From positions 27,956 through 91,955 of the forward strand of contig NZ_LATD01000024.1 of the NCBI RefSeq assembly GCF_000981895.1: a DNA stretch of 64,000 nucleotides. Reading direction: 5' to 3'. Shown here one piece after another: positions 38,416 through 46,373 of this stretch (position 1 is the stretch's first letter; each line of letters starts with the position of its first letter). Origin of the DNA: Streptomyces odonnellii. Its GTDB lineage: Bacteria > Actinomycetota > Actinomycetes > Streptomycetales > Streptomycetaceae. Both the position numbers and the translations under genes were made by a program. The notes beneath the pieces are model-generated. The model searched no databases and was not told the origin of the DNA. It was given only the letters and a program-made list of their open reading frames with translations.

Positions 38416-41257
38416 GCGGGAGACCGAACTCGCGCGTGTGAGCGCCGCCCTGAGAGCCGCCCGCGAGGGCACGTCGGCGTCGATACTGCTGTCGGGACCG
38501 CTCGGTATCGGGCGGTCCGCGCTGCTGCGGCGGCTGCCCGCCCTGTGCGAGGGCGAGGACGTACGGGTACTGCGCGCCAACGCGGCGCCGATGGAGGAGG
38601 ACTTCGCGTTCGGGGTGGTGCGGCAGCTCTTCGACAGCGCGGCCGCGGGTGCCCCGGACGGCGACGGTACGCACTGGGCGCGGGAAGCCGCCTGCGTCAG
38701 CGGGATGTTCACCGCCGACGGCTCCGTCGACGACTTCGGCGAGGGCATCGGTCAGGGCGTCGGTGAGGGAAATACCGACGGCGGCGGCGACGGCTCCGGT
38801 CGTGGTGACGGCGGGCCCGCCACGTCCGAGGTGATCCTGCACGGTCCCCGGTCGCTGACGGCCGGGCTCGGCGAGAACGCCCGGCTGCTCATCCTCGTCG
38901 ACGATCTGCAATGGGTAGACACGCCCTCGTTGCGCTGGCTCGCCCACCTCGTCAAACGGCTGCACGGCCTGCGCGCCGTCCTCGTCTGCGCACTCCGCGA
39001 CGGAGAGCCCAGGACCCGCCACCCCCTCGTCCGCGAGATCGCCCACGCCGCCACCCGCGTACTGCGTCCCGAACCGCTGTCCCTCGACGCCACCAGAACC
39101 CTCGTCCGCGCACGCCACGGCCGCCCGGCGCACGAGGAGTACGCGCGCGCCTGCCACGAAGCCTCCGGTGGCAACCCGCTGTTCCTGATGTCGGTGTTAC
39201 GGGGCACGGTGGCCCGGGGGCTGACACCGACCGCGGACCACTCCGGCCAAGTGCGCGCCCTGCGGCCCGCGGAGCTGCGGGAGCGGCTGGCCAGCCATCT
39301 GCGTACCCAGGCACCGGCCGTACGGAAACTCGCCGCGGCGATCGCGGCCTTCGGCGACCACGCCGACCCCGCTCTCGTCGCCCAGCTCGCCGGACTCGAC
39401 GAGACCGGCTTCGGCGCCGCGCGCCGCGCGCTCCACGAGACCGGACTGCTCACCGGCGGGCGCGAGCCGCGCTTCACCCACCGCGTCGTGAGGGACGCCG
39501 TCGAATCCTCCATGACCCCGGCCGAACGCGAGCGTTCGCACGCCGCCGCGGCCGACCTGCTCTACCGCAGCGGCCGTCCGGCCGAACAGGTCGCCGCCCA
39601 TCTCATGGCGGCCACCGGCCCGGGACGCCCCTGGACGGTGCCGATGCTGCGGTCCGCGGCCGACACCGCGGTGCGCCGGGGCGCGCCCGAGACCGCGGCC
39701 CGCTATCTGCGCCGCGCGCTGCTCGCCCACCGCACCCAGGACGCGGGCCGGGCCCGGCTGCTGATCGATCTGGCCACCGTGGAGCGGGGATTCGACCCCG
39801 GCGCCTGCGAACGCCATATCGTCCAGGCGGTGCCGCTGCTGGCCACCCCCAGGGACCGGGCCGCCGCCGCACTGCGGATCCCGCCGACCCTGCTGGGCGC
39901 CGTGCCCCCGGCGACCGACGCTCTGCTGCGCGCGGCAGCCGCCGAACTCGGCGCGCCCGCGTCCCTGGACGAACCGACCCGCGAACTGGCCCTGCGGCTG
40001 GAGGCCCGGCTGCGGCACCACGGCCACGAGAATCCCGGCGAACTGGCCTCGGCGGCCGAACGACTGAGGGACATGGGCGACGAGCCGCCCCTCGGCTCGG
40101 CCGCCGAACGCGAACTCGTCGGCACGCTGCTCTGCGCGGGCACCCTCACCGGCCGCCTCACCGCCGTCTGGGCGGCCCGTACGGCCAACCGCGTCCTGGA
40201 GCGCGAACCCGCCACCTCCGCCGGCGCGTACACCGGACTGCCACTGGTCGTGATCACCCTCTTCGCCGCTGAATCGATTCGGGGCGTCACCTCCTGGCTG
40301 TCCAGCGAGCAGCAGACCCGCCGCCAGAACACCACCGGCGCCGACGGCGTACTCCTCTTCGCCGAACGGGCGATGGCCCTGGCCATACAGGGCAGGCCCG
40401 CGCAGGCGCGCGAATACGCCGAGCGCGCCCTGGGACTGGACGGCGCCGAATGGCGTGAGCCCGCCATCCTCGTCCTCAGCGCGGTCGCACTCGAACTGCG
40501 CGACCCGGCGTTCAGCGAACGGATCCTGGACCGGGCCCACGACCGCAGGCCCGCGGGCCTCGCCCTGACCGCGGCTCTCCAGATCCTCCAGGCGTCCGTG
40601 GACGCCCAGCGCGGCCACCGGGCCAAGGCTCTGGAGAGCGTGCTGGCCTGTGGCCGGCGGCTGGAGACCTCGGGCTGGCGGAACTCGGCGCTCTTCCCCT
40701 GGCGCCCCCAGGCGATCGGCCTCCACCACCGGCTCGGCGACTCGGCCTCCGCGCTGCGACTGGCCGAGGAGGAGCACACCTGGACCGCGGCCTGGGGAGC
40801 GCCCACCGGACTCGGCCGCGCCCTGCGCCTCAAGGGCTGGCTCCACGGCAGCGAGGGTGTCCCGCTGCTGCGCGAGGCCGTCGGCGTACTGCGCGGCTCC
40901 ACGCACAGCCTCGAACTCGCCAGAACCCTGGTGCTGTTGGGCCGCAGGCTCGGCAGCGGCCCGGAAGCGGAGTCCGCGCTGCGCGAGGCGGGCGCCCTCG
41001 CCGCGGCCTCCGGCGCCCCCTGGCTGGTCGAGCAGGCCGAGCACGGCCTCGGCACGCCCCCTCCGCCGCCCAGGACCGCCGTGCTCACCCGCAGTGAGCG
41101 GCGGGTCGTCTCCCTCGTCGGCCGCGGCCTCACCAATCAGGAAATTGCGGGTGAACTGGGTGTGAGTTCACGGGCGGTCGAGAAACATCTTACGAATTCC
41201 TATCGGAAACTTGGCATCTCGGGACGGCATGAGCTGGCGGATGCGCTCCCGGCGTAG
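38405..41257 (+). CDS. LuxR-family LAL regulator 3 with P-loop Lys to Arg and a TTA codon
   Basis: 950 residues; ATG 38405 overlaps the end of LAL2 by 11 bp. The Walker A reads GPLGIGRSALL, with Arg37 in place of the catalytic Lys. Walker B LLILVDDLQWVD is intact. The LuxR helix-turn-helix is at the C-terminus (LTRSERRVVSLVGRGLTNQE, then SSRAVEKHLTNSYRKLGIS), ending at TAG 41255-41257. Codon 265 (39197-39199, within SVLRGT) is TTA, the codon read only by the bldA tRNA in Streptomyces, so this regulator is likely made only when development allows. I saw no TTA in LAL1, LAL2 or the PAS-LuxR gene, which would make this the cluster's developmental gate among the regulators. Confidence 0.93.
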   Translation: MLLERETELARVSAALRAAREGTSASILLSGPLGIGRSALLRRLPALCEGEDVRVLRANAAPMEEDFAFGVVRQLFDSAAAGAPDGDGTHWAREAACVSGMFTADGSVDDFGEGIGQGVGEGNTDGGGDGSGRGDGGPATSEVILHGPRSLTAGLGENARLLILVDDLQWVDTPSLRWLAHLVKRLHGLRAVLVCALRDGEPRTRHPLVREIAHAATRVLRPEPLSLDATRTLVRARHGRPAHEEYARACHEASGGNPLFLMSVLRGTVARGLTPTADHSGQVRALRPAELRERLASHLRTQAPAVRKLAAAIAAFGDHADPALVAQLAGLDETGFGAARRALHETGLLTGGREPRFTHRVVRDAVESSMTPAERERSHAAAADLLYRSGRPAEQVAAHLMAATGPGRPWTVPMLRSAADTAVRRGAPETAARYLRRALLAHRTQDAGRARLLIDLATVERGFDPGACERHIVQAVPLLATPRDRAAAALRIPPTLLGAVPPATDALLRAAAAELGAPASLDEPTRELALRLEARLRHHGHENPGELASAAERLRDMGDEPPLGSAAERELVGTLLCAGTLTGRLTAVWAARTANRVLEREPATSAGAYTGLPLVVITLFAAESIRGVTSWLSSEQQTRRQNTTGADGVLLFAERAMALAIQGRPAQAREYAERALGLDGAEWREPAILVLSAVALELRDPAFSERILDRAHDRRPAGLALTAALQILQASVDAQRGHRAKALESVLACGRRLETSGWRNSALFPWRPQAIGLHHRLGDSASALRLAEEEHTWTAAWGAPTGLGRALRLKGWLHGSEGVPLLREAVGVLRGSTHSLELARTLVLLGRRLGSGPEAESALREAGALAAASGAPWLVEQAEHGLGTPPPPPRTAVLTRSERRVVSLVGRGLTNQEIAGELGVSSRAVEKHLTNSYRKLGISGRHELADALPA

Positions 41258-41361
41258 CGTGCGAACACATTTGTGTTAACGGCGTGCTACGGACAGTGTG
41301 ACCTCTGCGACGACTGCGCCCGCTGGTTCGGGCCGCCCGCGCCGGGCAAACCTCAGGAGAA

Positions 41362-41384
41362 CCTCAAAGGAGGCTCATTTGAGG
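41362..41384 (+). promoter_or_regulatory. Hairpin CCTCAAA/TTTGAGG presenting GGAGG in its loop
   Basis: CCTCAAA (41362-41368) pairs perfectly with TTTGAGG (41378-41384) around the loop GGAGGCTCA. The site AAAGGAGG (41366-41373) is therefore half in the stem and half in the loop. A TTG at 41379 and an ATG at 41386 follow. It could control translation of a leader ORF, or be chance. Confidence 0.3.
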
Positions 41385-41510
41385 GATGCACGCCCTGTCG
41401 GCCCCGCCCGGCATGCCGGGATTTTCCCGTCCCGCGTCGCCGTCATTGCGGACCGAACCTCCCCCGCGTTCGACCACAGCTTTAGCACGATGAGCAGGGG
41501 AGCTTGTTGA
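41379..41510 (+). CDS. Possible small ORF (43 aa) with strong ribosome site, function unknown
   Basis: TTG 41379 follows AAAGGAGG at 5 bp, and the frame runs 43 codons to TGA 41508-41510. The peptide contains IFPSRVAVIADRTS, faintly like the opening of adenylate-forming enzymes, but it is too short to judge. A competing frame from ATG 41386 gives a 35-residue Pro/Ser-rich peptide. The stop overlaps the -35 of the next promoter. It could be a leader peptide, a gene remnant, or noncoding; the only real support is the ribosome site. Confidence 0.15.
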   Translation: MRDARPVGPARHAGIFPSRVAVIADRTSPAFDHSFSTMSRGAC

Positions 41511-41536
41511 CGGGCGAGTGCGAAGTTATCTAGTCT
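41507..41536 (+). promoter_or_regulatory. Promoter-like TTGACG-18-TAGTCT upstream of the PAS-LuxR gene
   Basis: TTGACG at 41507-41512 and TAGTCT at 41531-41536 with an 18-bp spacer fit the streptomycete vegetative consensus (TTGACR, TAGRRT) reasonably well. This leaves an untranslated leader of about 110 bp before GTG 41656. Prediction only. Confidence 0.45.
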
Positions 41537-41655
41537 CAATTCGGTAAATCGATAACCGGTCAATCAGTACGCGTAGGCCGGATGCCGCTTTATTCGACGC
41601 ATAGCGTCACTGTCAATTTCCAGAGAACCGGGGGACCCGAAAGGATGGCGGTCTC

Positions 41656-42336
41656 GTGGCGATTGCTGCACTTGCAGACTCGGCGCAGCTCCACCCCAGC
41701 GAACTACCCGACCAGGACGGGCACGGAGGCGCCCAGCAGTTCGACCAGCCGGGGCTCTGTATGGCCTCGCTCGACCCGGCTCTGACCATCCAGCAGGCGA
41801 ACCAGGAGTTCTTCCGCCGGTTCGGCGACTCCTCGTCCGACCTGTGCGGACGCAGCTTCCGTGAGCTGGTCCACCCCAGTGTGCAGCAGCCGCTGATGAG
41901 ACAGTTCTCCCGGCTGGTCGAAGGCAAACGGCAGCGGTTCGCCTCACATGTGGTGGCCCTGGGCCCGGAGGACTCCGCGTTCGCAGGCACCCTGACGGCC
42001 GCGGCCGTAAGCGGGGAGAGCCCCGACGTGGCCGCGATCCTGGTGCTGATGCGCTCGTCGCAGGACTCGGCCGACGCGGGTGTGCTGACCAGCCAGAAGA
42101 AGATCCTCACCGAGATCGACGCCCGGATCCTCGAAGGCATAGCGGCGGGTCTGTCGACCATTCCGCTGGCCTCACGGCTCTATCTCAGCCGGCAGGGTGT
42201 CGAATACCACGTCACCGGTCTGCTCCGGAAGCTGAGGGTTCCCAACCGGGCCGCCCTGGTCTCCCGCGCGTACTCGATGGGCGTTCTCAACGTCGGTACC
42301 TGGCCGCCCAAGGTTGTCGAGGACTTCATCAAGTGA
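41656..42336 (+). CDS. PAS-LuxR transcriptional regulator (PimM/NysRIV-type)
   Basis: 226 residues from GTG 41656, after AAAGGA (41640-41645) at 10 bp. An in-frame ATG at 41761 would give 191 residues, close to PimM as I recall it, but has a poor ribosome site; the start is uncertain between these. The N-terminal half is a PAS sensor fold (ASLDPALTIQQANQEFFRRF onward). The C-terminal half is a LuxR-type helix-turn-helix (LASRLYLSRQGVEYHVTGLL, RKLRVPNRAALVSRA). PAS-LuxR proteins of this size are the conserved activators of polyene macrolide clusters and bind PKS and tailoring gene promoters. Lying after three LAL genes, it completes the polyene-type regulatory set. The ligand of the PAS domain cannot be told from sequence. 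Confidence 0.93.
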   Translation: MAIAALADSAQLHPSELPDQDGHGGAQQFDQPGLCMASLDPALTIQQANQEFFRRFGDSSSDLCGRSFRELVHPSVQQPLMRQFSRLVEGKRQRFASHVVALGPEDSAFAGTLTAAAVSGESPDVAAILVLMRSSQDSADAGVLTSQKKILTEIDARILEGIAAGLSTIPLASRLYLSRQGVEYHVTGLLRKLRVPNRAALVSRAYSMGVLNVGTWPPKVVEDFIK

Positions 42337-42385
42337 TATGGCCGGTCCGCCGGACCGTAGGGACTGGCCCGGCGCGAAAGGCTCC

Positions 42386-42452
42386 GCCCGCACAGAACTG
42401 TGGACCCCCACCGGGGCACCGCTGCTCTGTGCGGGCTTCCGCGTTTTCGCGG
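42386..42452. terminator. Two hairpins between convergent genes
   Basis: GCCCGCACAGA (42386-42396) and TCTGTGCGGGC (42426-42436) are perfect 11-bp complements. Just after, CCGCG-TTTT-CGCGG (42439-42452) forms a second small stem. Position, 50 bp after the PAS-LuxR stop and facing the minus-strand gene, suggests a two-way terminator. Confidence 0.6.
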
Positions 42453-42606
42453 GACCCGGCGGGCGGGATCGCGGGCTTATTGGCGCAGACCTATCCGTAC
42501 GCCTGCCCGTTTTTGGCCACTCGTTGCCTGTTCGCGCGATCATGGAGCCCACCGCAATTGCGCTCCGAACGCCGGGTTTCCGGTTATGAATTCGAACAAA
42601 TTGACC

Positions 42607-42644
42607 GCCGTGTGGTTTTACTCACCTGGCCGTGTGGTTTTACT
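42607..42644. repeat. 16-bp perfect direct repeat with 22-bp period
   Basis: GCCGTGTGGTTTTACT occurs at 42607-42622 and again at 42629-42644. The start-to-start distance of 22 bp is about two helical turns, so two bound proteins would sit on the same face. No nearby start codon obviously depends on it. Confidence 0.7.
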
Positions 42645-42862
42645 GCCCGATTCGACCGGCGATTTCTGATAGGGCGCCGACGGGCCGGTTCCGTGAGCCG
42701 GGAACCGTGATCCGGTGTGCGATGCACGCAGATATGTTTCCCTGACACGGCGCACGACCGGCCTTTCCCGTACATTGCCCGGTATTCCGGCCGGTGACAG
42801 CAGAATCCGGACGGACGGTAACCGCGGCCTCCGGGGCCGGGCGGCCCCGGACGGGTCCACGG

Positions 42863-43546
42863 TCAGTCCTGGACGGCCTGGTAGAGACCGCGGCCGGCGC
42901 GATGGGCCCGCGACGAGCCGACAAGACGGTCGAGGGTGCTCCGTACGGCGTTGATACTGCCCGGACTGTCGTCCCGGCCCAGCACCTGCGCCACATCACG
43001 GGCCCGGACCGGGGTGTCGCCCGCGTCGGCCAGGACCGTGAGGATCTGCTCGGTCAGACCCCCGGCGGGCTGGTCCGCCGTACCGGTGTCCGCGACCGCC
43101 TTCTTCGCCGTGCGCCGCTTCCGCTCCTTCGGCGCGTCCTCGGGCGCGGCGTCCTCCGCCGCCTTCCGTCCCGCACGGGCCCGTGGAATTCTCGGCCGCA
43201 CAGGTGCTTCCTCGGTGTCCGTACCGTCGGTGTCCGTACCGGCTTCCGAGTCCGCCTCCCCGTCGGGCGCCTCGGCCGACGGCTCCGCGGGCTCCGCGGC
43301 CGGGGTGTCGCTCTCCGCCGGTGTCACGGCCTCGGCCGCCTCGGACGCGGCACCTTCCGTCACCTGGGGAGCGAGTGACAACGCCTGCAAGGCGCTCAGC
43401 GCGGCACGCACCGAGTCCAGGCGTTCGGTGACGGTCGCCAGTTCCGTCTGAAGTGTCCGCTGTTGTGCTTCCAGCTTGGGGAGTTCGCCCAGGAGGAGAG
43501 CTGTGGTCGTCTCGATGCTGCCCGGCACGCCGGATACGGATGTCAT
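42863..43546 (-). CDS. Winged-helix protein with coiled coil and acidic linker, unknown function
   Basis: 227 residues. ATG at 43546 (minus strand) is chosen because GAAAGGG lies just upstream; the frame extends to 43681 without another ribosome site. Residues about 12-55 are a predicted coiled coil (LPKLEAQQRTLQTELATVTE, then RLDSVRAAL). Residues about 60-130 are Ala/Glu/Asp/Pro-rich and acidic, followed by a basic patch ERKRRTAKKA. The last about 65 residues look like a winged-helix domain (LTEQILTVLADAGDTPVRAR, AVRSTLDRLV, AGRGLYQAV), a fold seen in DNA-binding accessory proteins. The polyketide cluster probably ends at or before it. Regulation of antibiotic genes is possible but not shown. 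Confidence 0.8.
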   Translation of the reverse strand: MTSVSGVPGSIETTTALLLGELPKLEAQQRTLQTELATVTERLDSVRAALSALQALSLAPQVTEGAASEAAEAVTPAESDTPAAEPAEPSAEAPDGEADSEAGTDTDGTDTEEAPVRPRIPRARAGRKAAEDAAPEDAPKERKRRTAKKAVADTGTADQPAGGLTEQILTVLADAGDTPVRARDVAQVLGRDDSPGSINAVRSTLDRLVGSSRAHRAGRGLYQAVQD

Positions 43547-43932
43547 GGTGTCGCCCTTTCGTTCCGGGTCACCACTTGACCCGTCGGTGACCGCTGTACA
43601 GCAGCCTAGGGCGTGTCGTGTTGGGTCGGTCAACACGCGGCCCACTGTCGTTGTCGCCGGGTCAAGGCGAAATGCGGACATCCCCGGTGGCTCAACGGCA
43701 TCGCGGACGGAAAACGCTGCTGATACGGCATGACACCGGATCCAGGTCCGATGACACCGAAGGTCCGTGCCCGGTGTTTTCGCTAGTGTTTTCGTACCGT
43801 CCGCAAGTCACGGTGGGGCGCGCCCAGTTCGGCCCTGAGCCGGGCAGTGTCCAGCGGTTCGTGGCACCGCCCGGCGACCGGGTGTTTTCCTGCCCCCGGC
43901 CGCCGCCACCCCGTACCGAGGTGCTCGGGAGG
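43547..43932. other. Upstream region of the winged-helix gene
   Basis: 386 bp. It contains the 7-bp inverted repeat at 43567-43592 and, at 43605-43617, CCTAGGGCGTGTC, identical over 13 bp to the outer end of the palindromic element at 53783; I found no matching opposite end. No coding frame here looks real apart from shifted remnants next to the pseudogene. Confidence 0.5.
43567..43592. promoter_or_regulatory. Inverted repeat GGTCACC/GGTGACC before the winged-helix gene
   Basis: GGTCACC (43567-43573) and GGTGACC (43586-43592) with 12 bp between lie 21-46 bp upstream of the ATG at 43546, just outside the ribosome site. The position fits an autoregulatory operator. Confidence 0.35.
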
Positions 43933-44665
43933 TCACTCCTCCTCCGAGCCCTCGTCCTCCCCCTCGCCCTCGAAGGCGTCACCCAGCGGTCGACCTCGGT
44001 GTTCCATTCCATGTGCGGGACGTTGTGCGCGTACCGGGACGGCGGGGGCAGCTCCGTGTGCGGGGACCTCCGGCGGTTATACGGGGCCGGAGGGCGCGGT
44101 CGGTGCCGGGACGGCCAGGGCGAGGTTTCCGGATGGCGAGTTGGTGATGTGCAGCTCTGCAGGTGGTCCACCGTGGTGCCGTGCCGGGCTCGTCGGAGGA
44201 CGGGAGTTCGGCAGCAGCCGATTCGGGAGCGGCCGATTCGGTCGGGGGCAGCTGGGCGGAGAGGAGTCCGGTGGAGGGCAGTTCGGTCGAGAGCGCCGTC
44301 AGCAGTCCGGCGACCATCTCCCCGGCGCTCCGCACACCCGGCATCCCGAGACCGCTGTCCTCGTCCTCCGGAAGCTCGGCGAGCACCCGCAGTTCGCACA
44401 GCGGATCGGTCAGCAGGAGCAGCCACTCGGCCGCCTCCTGGTCCAGTGGCCCAGCCACTGGACCACCGTCGGCCGCGCGCGTTCCGTCGACTCCGGGGAT
44501 GGACCTGCCTCCGGCGCCGAGAGCGGCGCCATGCGTGCCGCCCCAGTAGCAGGGGACGAACGAGGCGTCCGGGAAGCGTTTGGCGAGTGCCGTGGTGATC
44601 AGCGTGGACAACTGGTCGTAGCGCTTGCGGCGCACACCGGTTCCATGGACGAAAATGAAACGCAC
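43933..44665 (-). pseudogene. Frameshifted alpha/beta-hydrolase-like gene remnant
   Basis: Starting at GTG 44665 (GGGGGG upstream), the first about 165 residues read as a normal protein: RFIFVHGTGVRRKRYDQLST (a hydrolase-like HGTG turn), then VPCYWGGTHGAALGAG and LTDPLCELRVL. Beyond about 44180 that frame becomes Arg-rich and unnatural. Protein-like sequence instead appears in the second frame (ELHITNSPSGNLALAVPAPT, then TAA), in the third (PPPSRYAHNVPHMEWNTEVD) and again in the second (GDAFEGEGEDEGSEEE, stop at 43933-43935). At least three shifts are needed to join these. I infer a decayed gene; sequencing error is the alternative. Its biochemical role is unknown. Confidence 0.55.
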
Positions 44666-44789
44666 GCCGACAAGCCCCCCGATCTTCACTGCCAGTCAGA
44701 AAATGAGGATAGTCCGTGAACGGCCCGCGGGCAGACGCTTGCGGTTTTGCCCGTACGGTACGAGTGCCGTGCCACGGGCCCCAGTTGGG

Positions 44790-46373
44790 TCAACAGGTGC
44801 CGGGTCGCGCGTACACCGTGATCCGGGCCTCCGTCACCGTACGGCCCGCACACTCCTCGAAGTGGTCCCGCAGTGTCTCGCGCTTGACGACCTCCCCCTC
44901 GGCCTCCTCCAGCGGCTGCCCGGGCAGATCGTGCACGGCGACGATCCGCCGGGCGGCCAGGACGCGGGCCCTGATCCGGCCGGGGGTGAACTCCGTACCG
45001 TGCAAGGTGTCCGAGGCGACCGGGGAACGCTCCAGCGCGAGATCCGACAGCCCCCGGAACTCCTCGGGCCGCGCCAGCGTCCACACCCGCCGCCGGGCCG
45101 GCATGAAGAGCAGACCGTCCCCGGGCCGCCCCGCCTCCCGTACCGCCCGTGCCACCGCGACGGCGTCGTTCAGGCGGCTCTGCGGAGTCCGCAGATACGC
45201 GCCCACCGGGAACAGCGCGGCCAGCGCCGCCCCCGCTGCCGCCACGGTCACCGACACGCGCAGCGCCCGGGGGCGGTCGGCCTCGCGCCAGATCCGGTCG
45301 AGCGCAGCGCCGACGAGCAGGGCGAGGCCGATGGTGTACGAGAGCACATAGCGGTCCACATACAGCGGCCGCACGGGGATCAGCAGGATGAGCAGCGCGG
45401 TCGGCAGGACCAGCAGGGAGAGCGCGAGCGTCCGCAGCGCGACCGCCCCCCGCTGCCCCGCATCGGACAGCACCGCATCGGACAGCACCGCATCGGACCG
45501 CATCCCATTGGACCGCACCGCACCGGAGGACCGCCCCGCGCCCGCGGACCCCGCGGGCCCCAGAACCCGCGCGCACAGCAGCCCCACCAGCGCCGCGATC
45601 ACCCACTGCGCCGTCTGCCAGGGGTCGGGAAAGCCGATCCAGTCGACCTGTCCGGACTGCGTGGCACTGAAGGCCGCGAGCGGAAGCACCCCGGCGATCA
45701 CACTCCCCGCGGCGATGCCCCAGCCGCGGATCACCGCGTGCGGCAGCCCGGACCGGAACACCGCCGCCCCGTGCGCCAGCAAGGTCAGGACCGCCAGCTC
45801 ATGGAGCAGACAGGCGGTCAGCAGAAGGGCGGCGTACGCGGTCCAGCGGAGCTTTCCCGGCCGGGCCGACGCGGCCGGGAGCAGACAGGTCGCCCAGGCG
45901 ATCAGTATGCACACCAGCGCGTACGAACGCCCCTCCTGCGCATACCGCTGCACCGCCGGGATCAGCGGAAAGACCAGACCGGCCAGCACGCCGGCGCGGG
46001 GCCCGGCGAGATTCCGCCCGAGCAGGGTGACCGCCACGGCGGCCACGGCCACCGCGACGACGGACGGCAGCCGCAGGACCGCCTCCCCGCCGTCCCGGAG
46101 CGCGAACACCCCGTGCATCAGCAGGTAGTAGAGACCGTGCACGGCGTCGGCGTGCCCCAGCGTCCGCAGGATCTGCGGAACGTCGCGGTGCGCCATCTCG
46201 TACGTGACCGCCTCGTCCGCCCAGAGCGTGCCCCGGCGCCGGATCCCCCACAGCCCGAGGACCAGCGCGAGGGTGAACGGCGCGACGGCGAGGGCGAGCG
46301 CGACCCGCGACGGCTCGCTTCGCGGCAGCGCGCCGGGCACCGCCTCCCGGCCCGGTTCCACTGGTAGGGACAC
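44790..46373 (-). CDS. Polytopic membrane glycosyltransferase, GT39/ArnT-like
   Basis: About 527 residues if started at GTG 46373; the frame is open to 46655, and no start has a clear ribosome site, so the N-terminus is uncertain. The first membrane helix (VALALAVAPFTLALVLGLWG) is followed by the acidic pair in TLWADEAVTYEM (Asp53-Glu54), the catalytic motif of lipid-phosphate-sugar-dependent GT-C enzymes. Roughly ten or more further hydrophobic helices follow, then a soluble C-terminal domain of about 130 residues. Such proteins transfer mannose or another sugar from polyprenyl phosphate on the outer face of the membrane. A hydrophilic loop contains SDAVLSDAVLSDAG, encoded by 15-bp tandem repeats. 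No polyketide role is indicated. Confidence 0.82.
   Translation of the reverse strand: MSLPVEPGREAVPGALPRSEPSRVALALAVAPFTLALVLGLWGIRRRGTLWADEAVTYEMAHRDVPQILRTLGHADAVHGLYYLLMHGVFALRDGGEAVLRLPSVVAVAVAAVAVTLLGRNLAGPRAGVLAGLVFPLIPAVQRYAQEGRSYALVCILIAWATCLLPAASARPGKLRWTAYAALLLTACLLHELAVLTLLAHGAAVFRSGLPHAVIRGWGIAAGSVIAGVLPLAAFSATQSGQVDWIGFPDPWQTAQWVIAALVGLLCARVLGPAGSAGAGRSSGAVRSNGMRSDAVLSDAVLSDAGQRGAVALRTLALSLLVLPTALLILLIPVRPLYVDRYVLSYTIGLALLVGAALDRIWREADRPRALRVSVTVAAAGAALAALFPVGAYLRTPQSRLNDAVAVARAVREAGRPGDGLLFMPARRRVWTLARPEEFRGLSDLALERSPVASDTLHGTEFTPGRIRARVLAARRIVAVHDLPGQPLEEAEGEVVKRETLRDHFEECAGRTVTEARITVYARPGTC
45459..45498. repeat. 15-bp tandem repeat inside the GT39-like gene
   Basis: CGCATCGGACAGCAC is repeated 2.7 times without error (45459-45473, 45474-45488, then ten bases). 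It keeps the reading frame and encodes a pentapeptide repeat in an extramembrane loop. It is likely length-variable among strains. Confidence 0.85.

Larger units (their letters stand above)
41258..41655. other. Intergenic leader between LAL3 and the PAS-LuxR regulator
   Basis: 398 bp, noticeably more AT-rich toward its right half. It holds a hairpin with a Shine-Dalgarno-like loop (41362-41384), a possible 43-residue ORF (41379-41510) and a promoter-like pair (41507-41536), each listed separately. Near 41541-41560 is the short inverted repeat CGGTAAATCGATAACCG. Confidence 0.6.
42337..42862. other. AT-richer intergenic region right of the polyketide cluster
   Basis: 526 bp between convergent genes, with base composition clearly lower in GC than the flanks. 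It has terminator-like hairpins (42386-42452) and a 16-bp direct repeat (42607-42644). Several short frames exist, for example 27 codons from ATG 42586, but none has a ribosome site or recognisable protein. It may mark the cluster boundary or a decayed insertion. Confidence 0.6.

Noticed and set aside
42333..42710. 125-residue frame overlapping the PAS-LuxR stop
   Set aside because: No ribosome site, no domain, and it passes through terminator hairpins and the direct repeat.
44625..46367. 580-residue plus-strand frame opposite the GT39-like gene
   Set aside because: Composition is Arg/Pro/Gln/His-rich without hydrophobic or domain pattern, whereas the minus strand has regular membrane helices.
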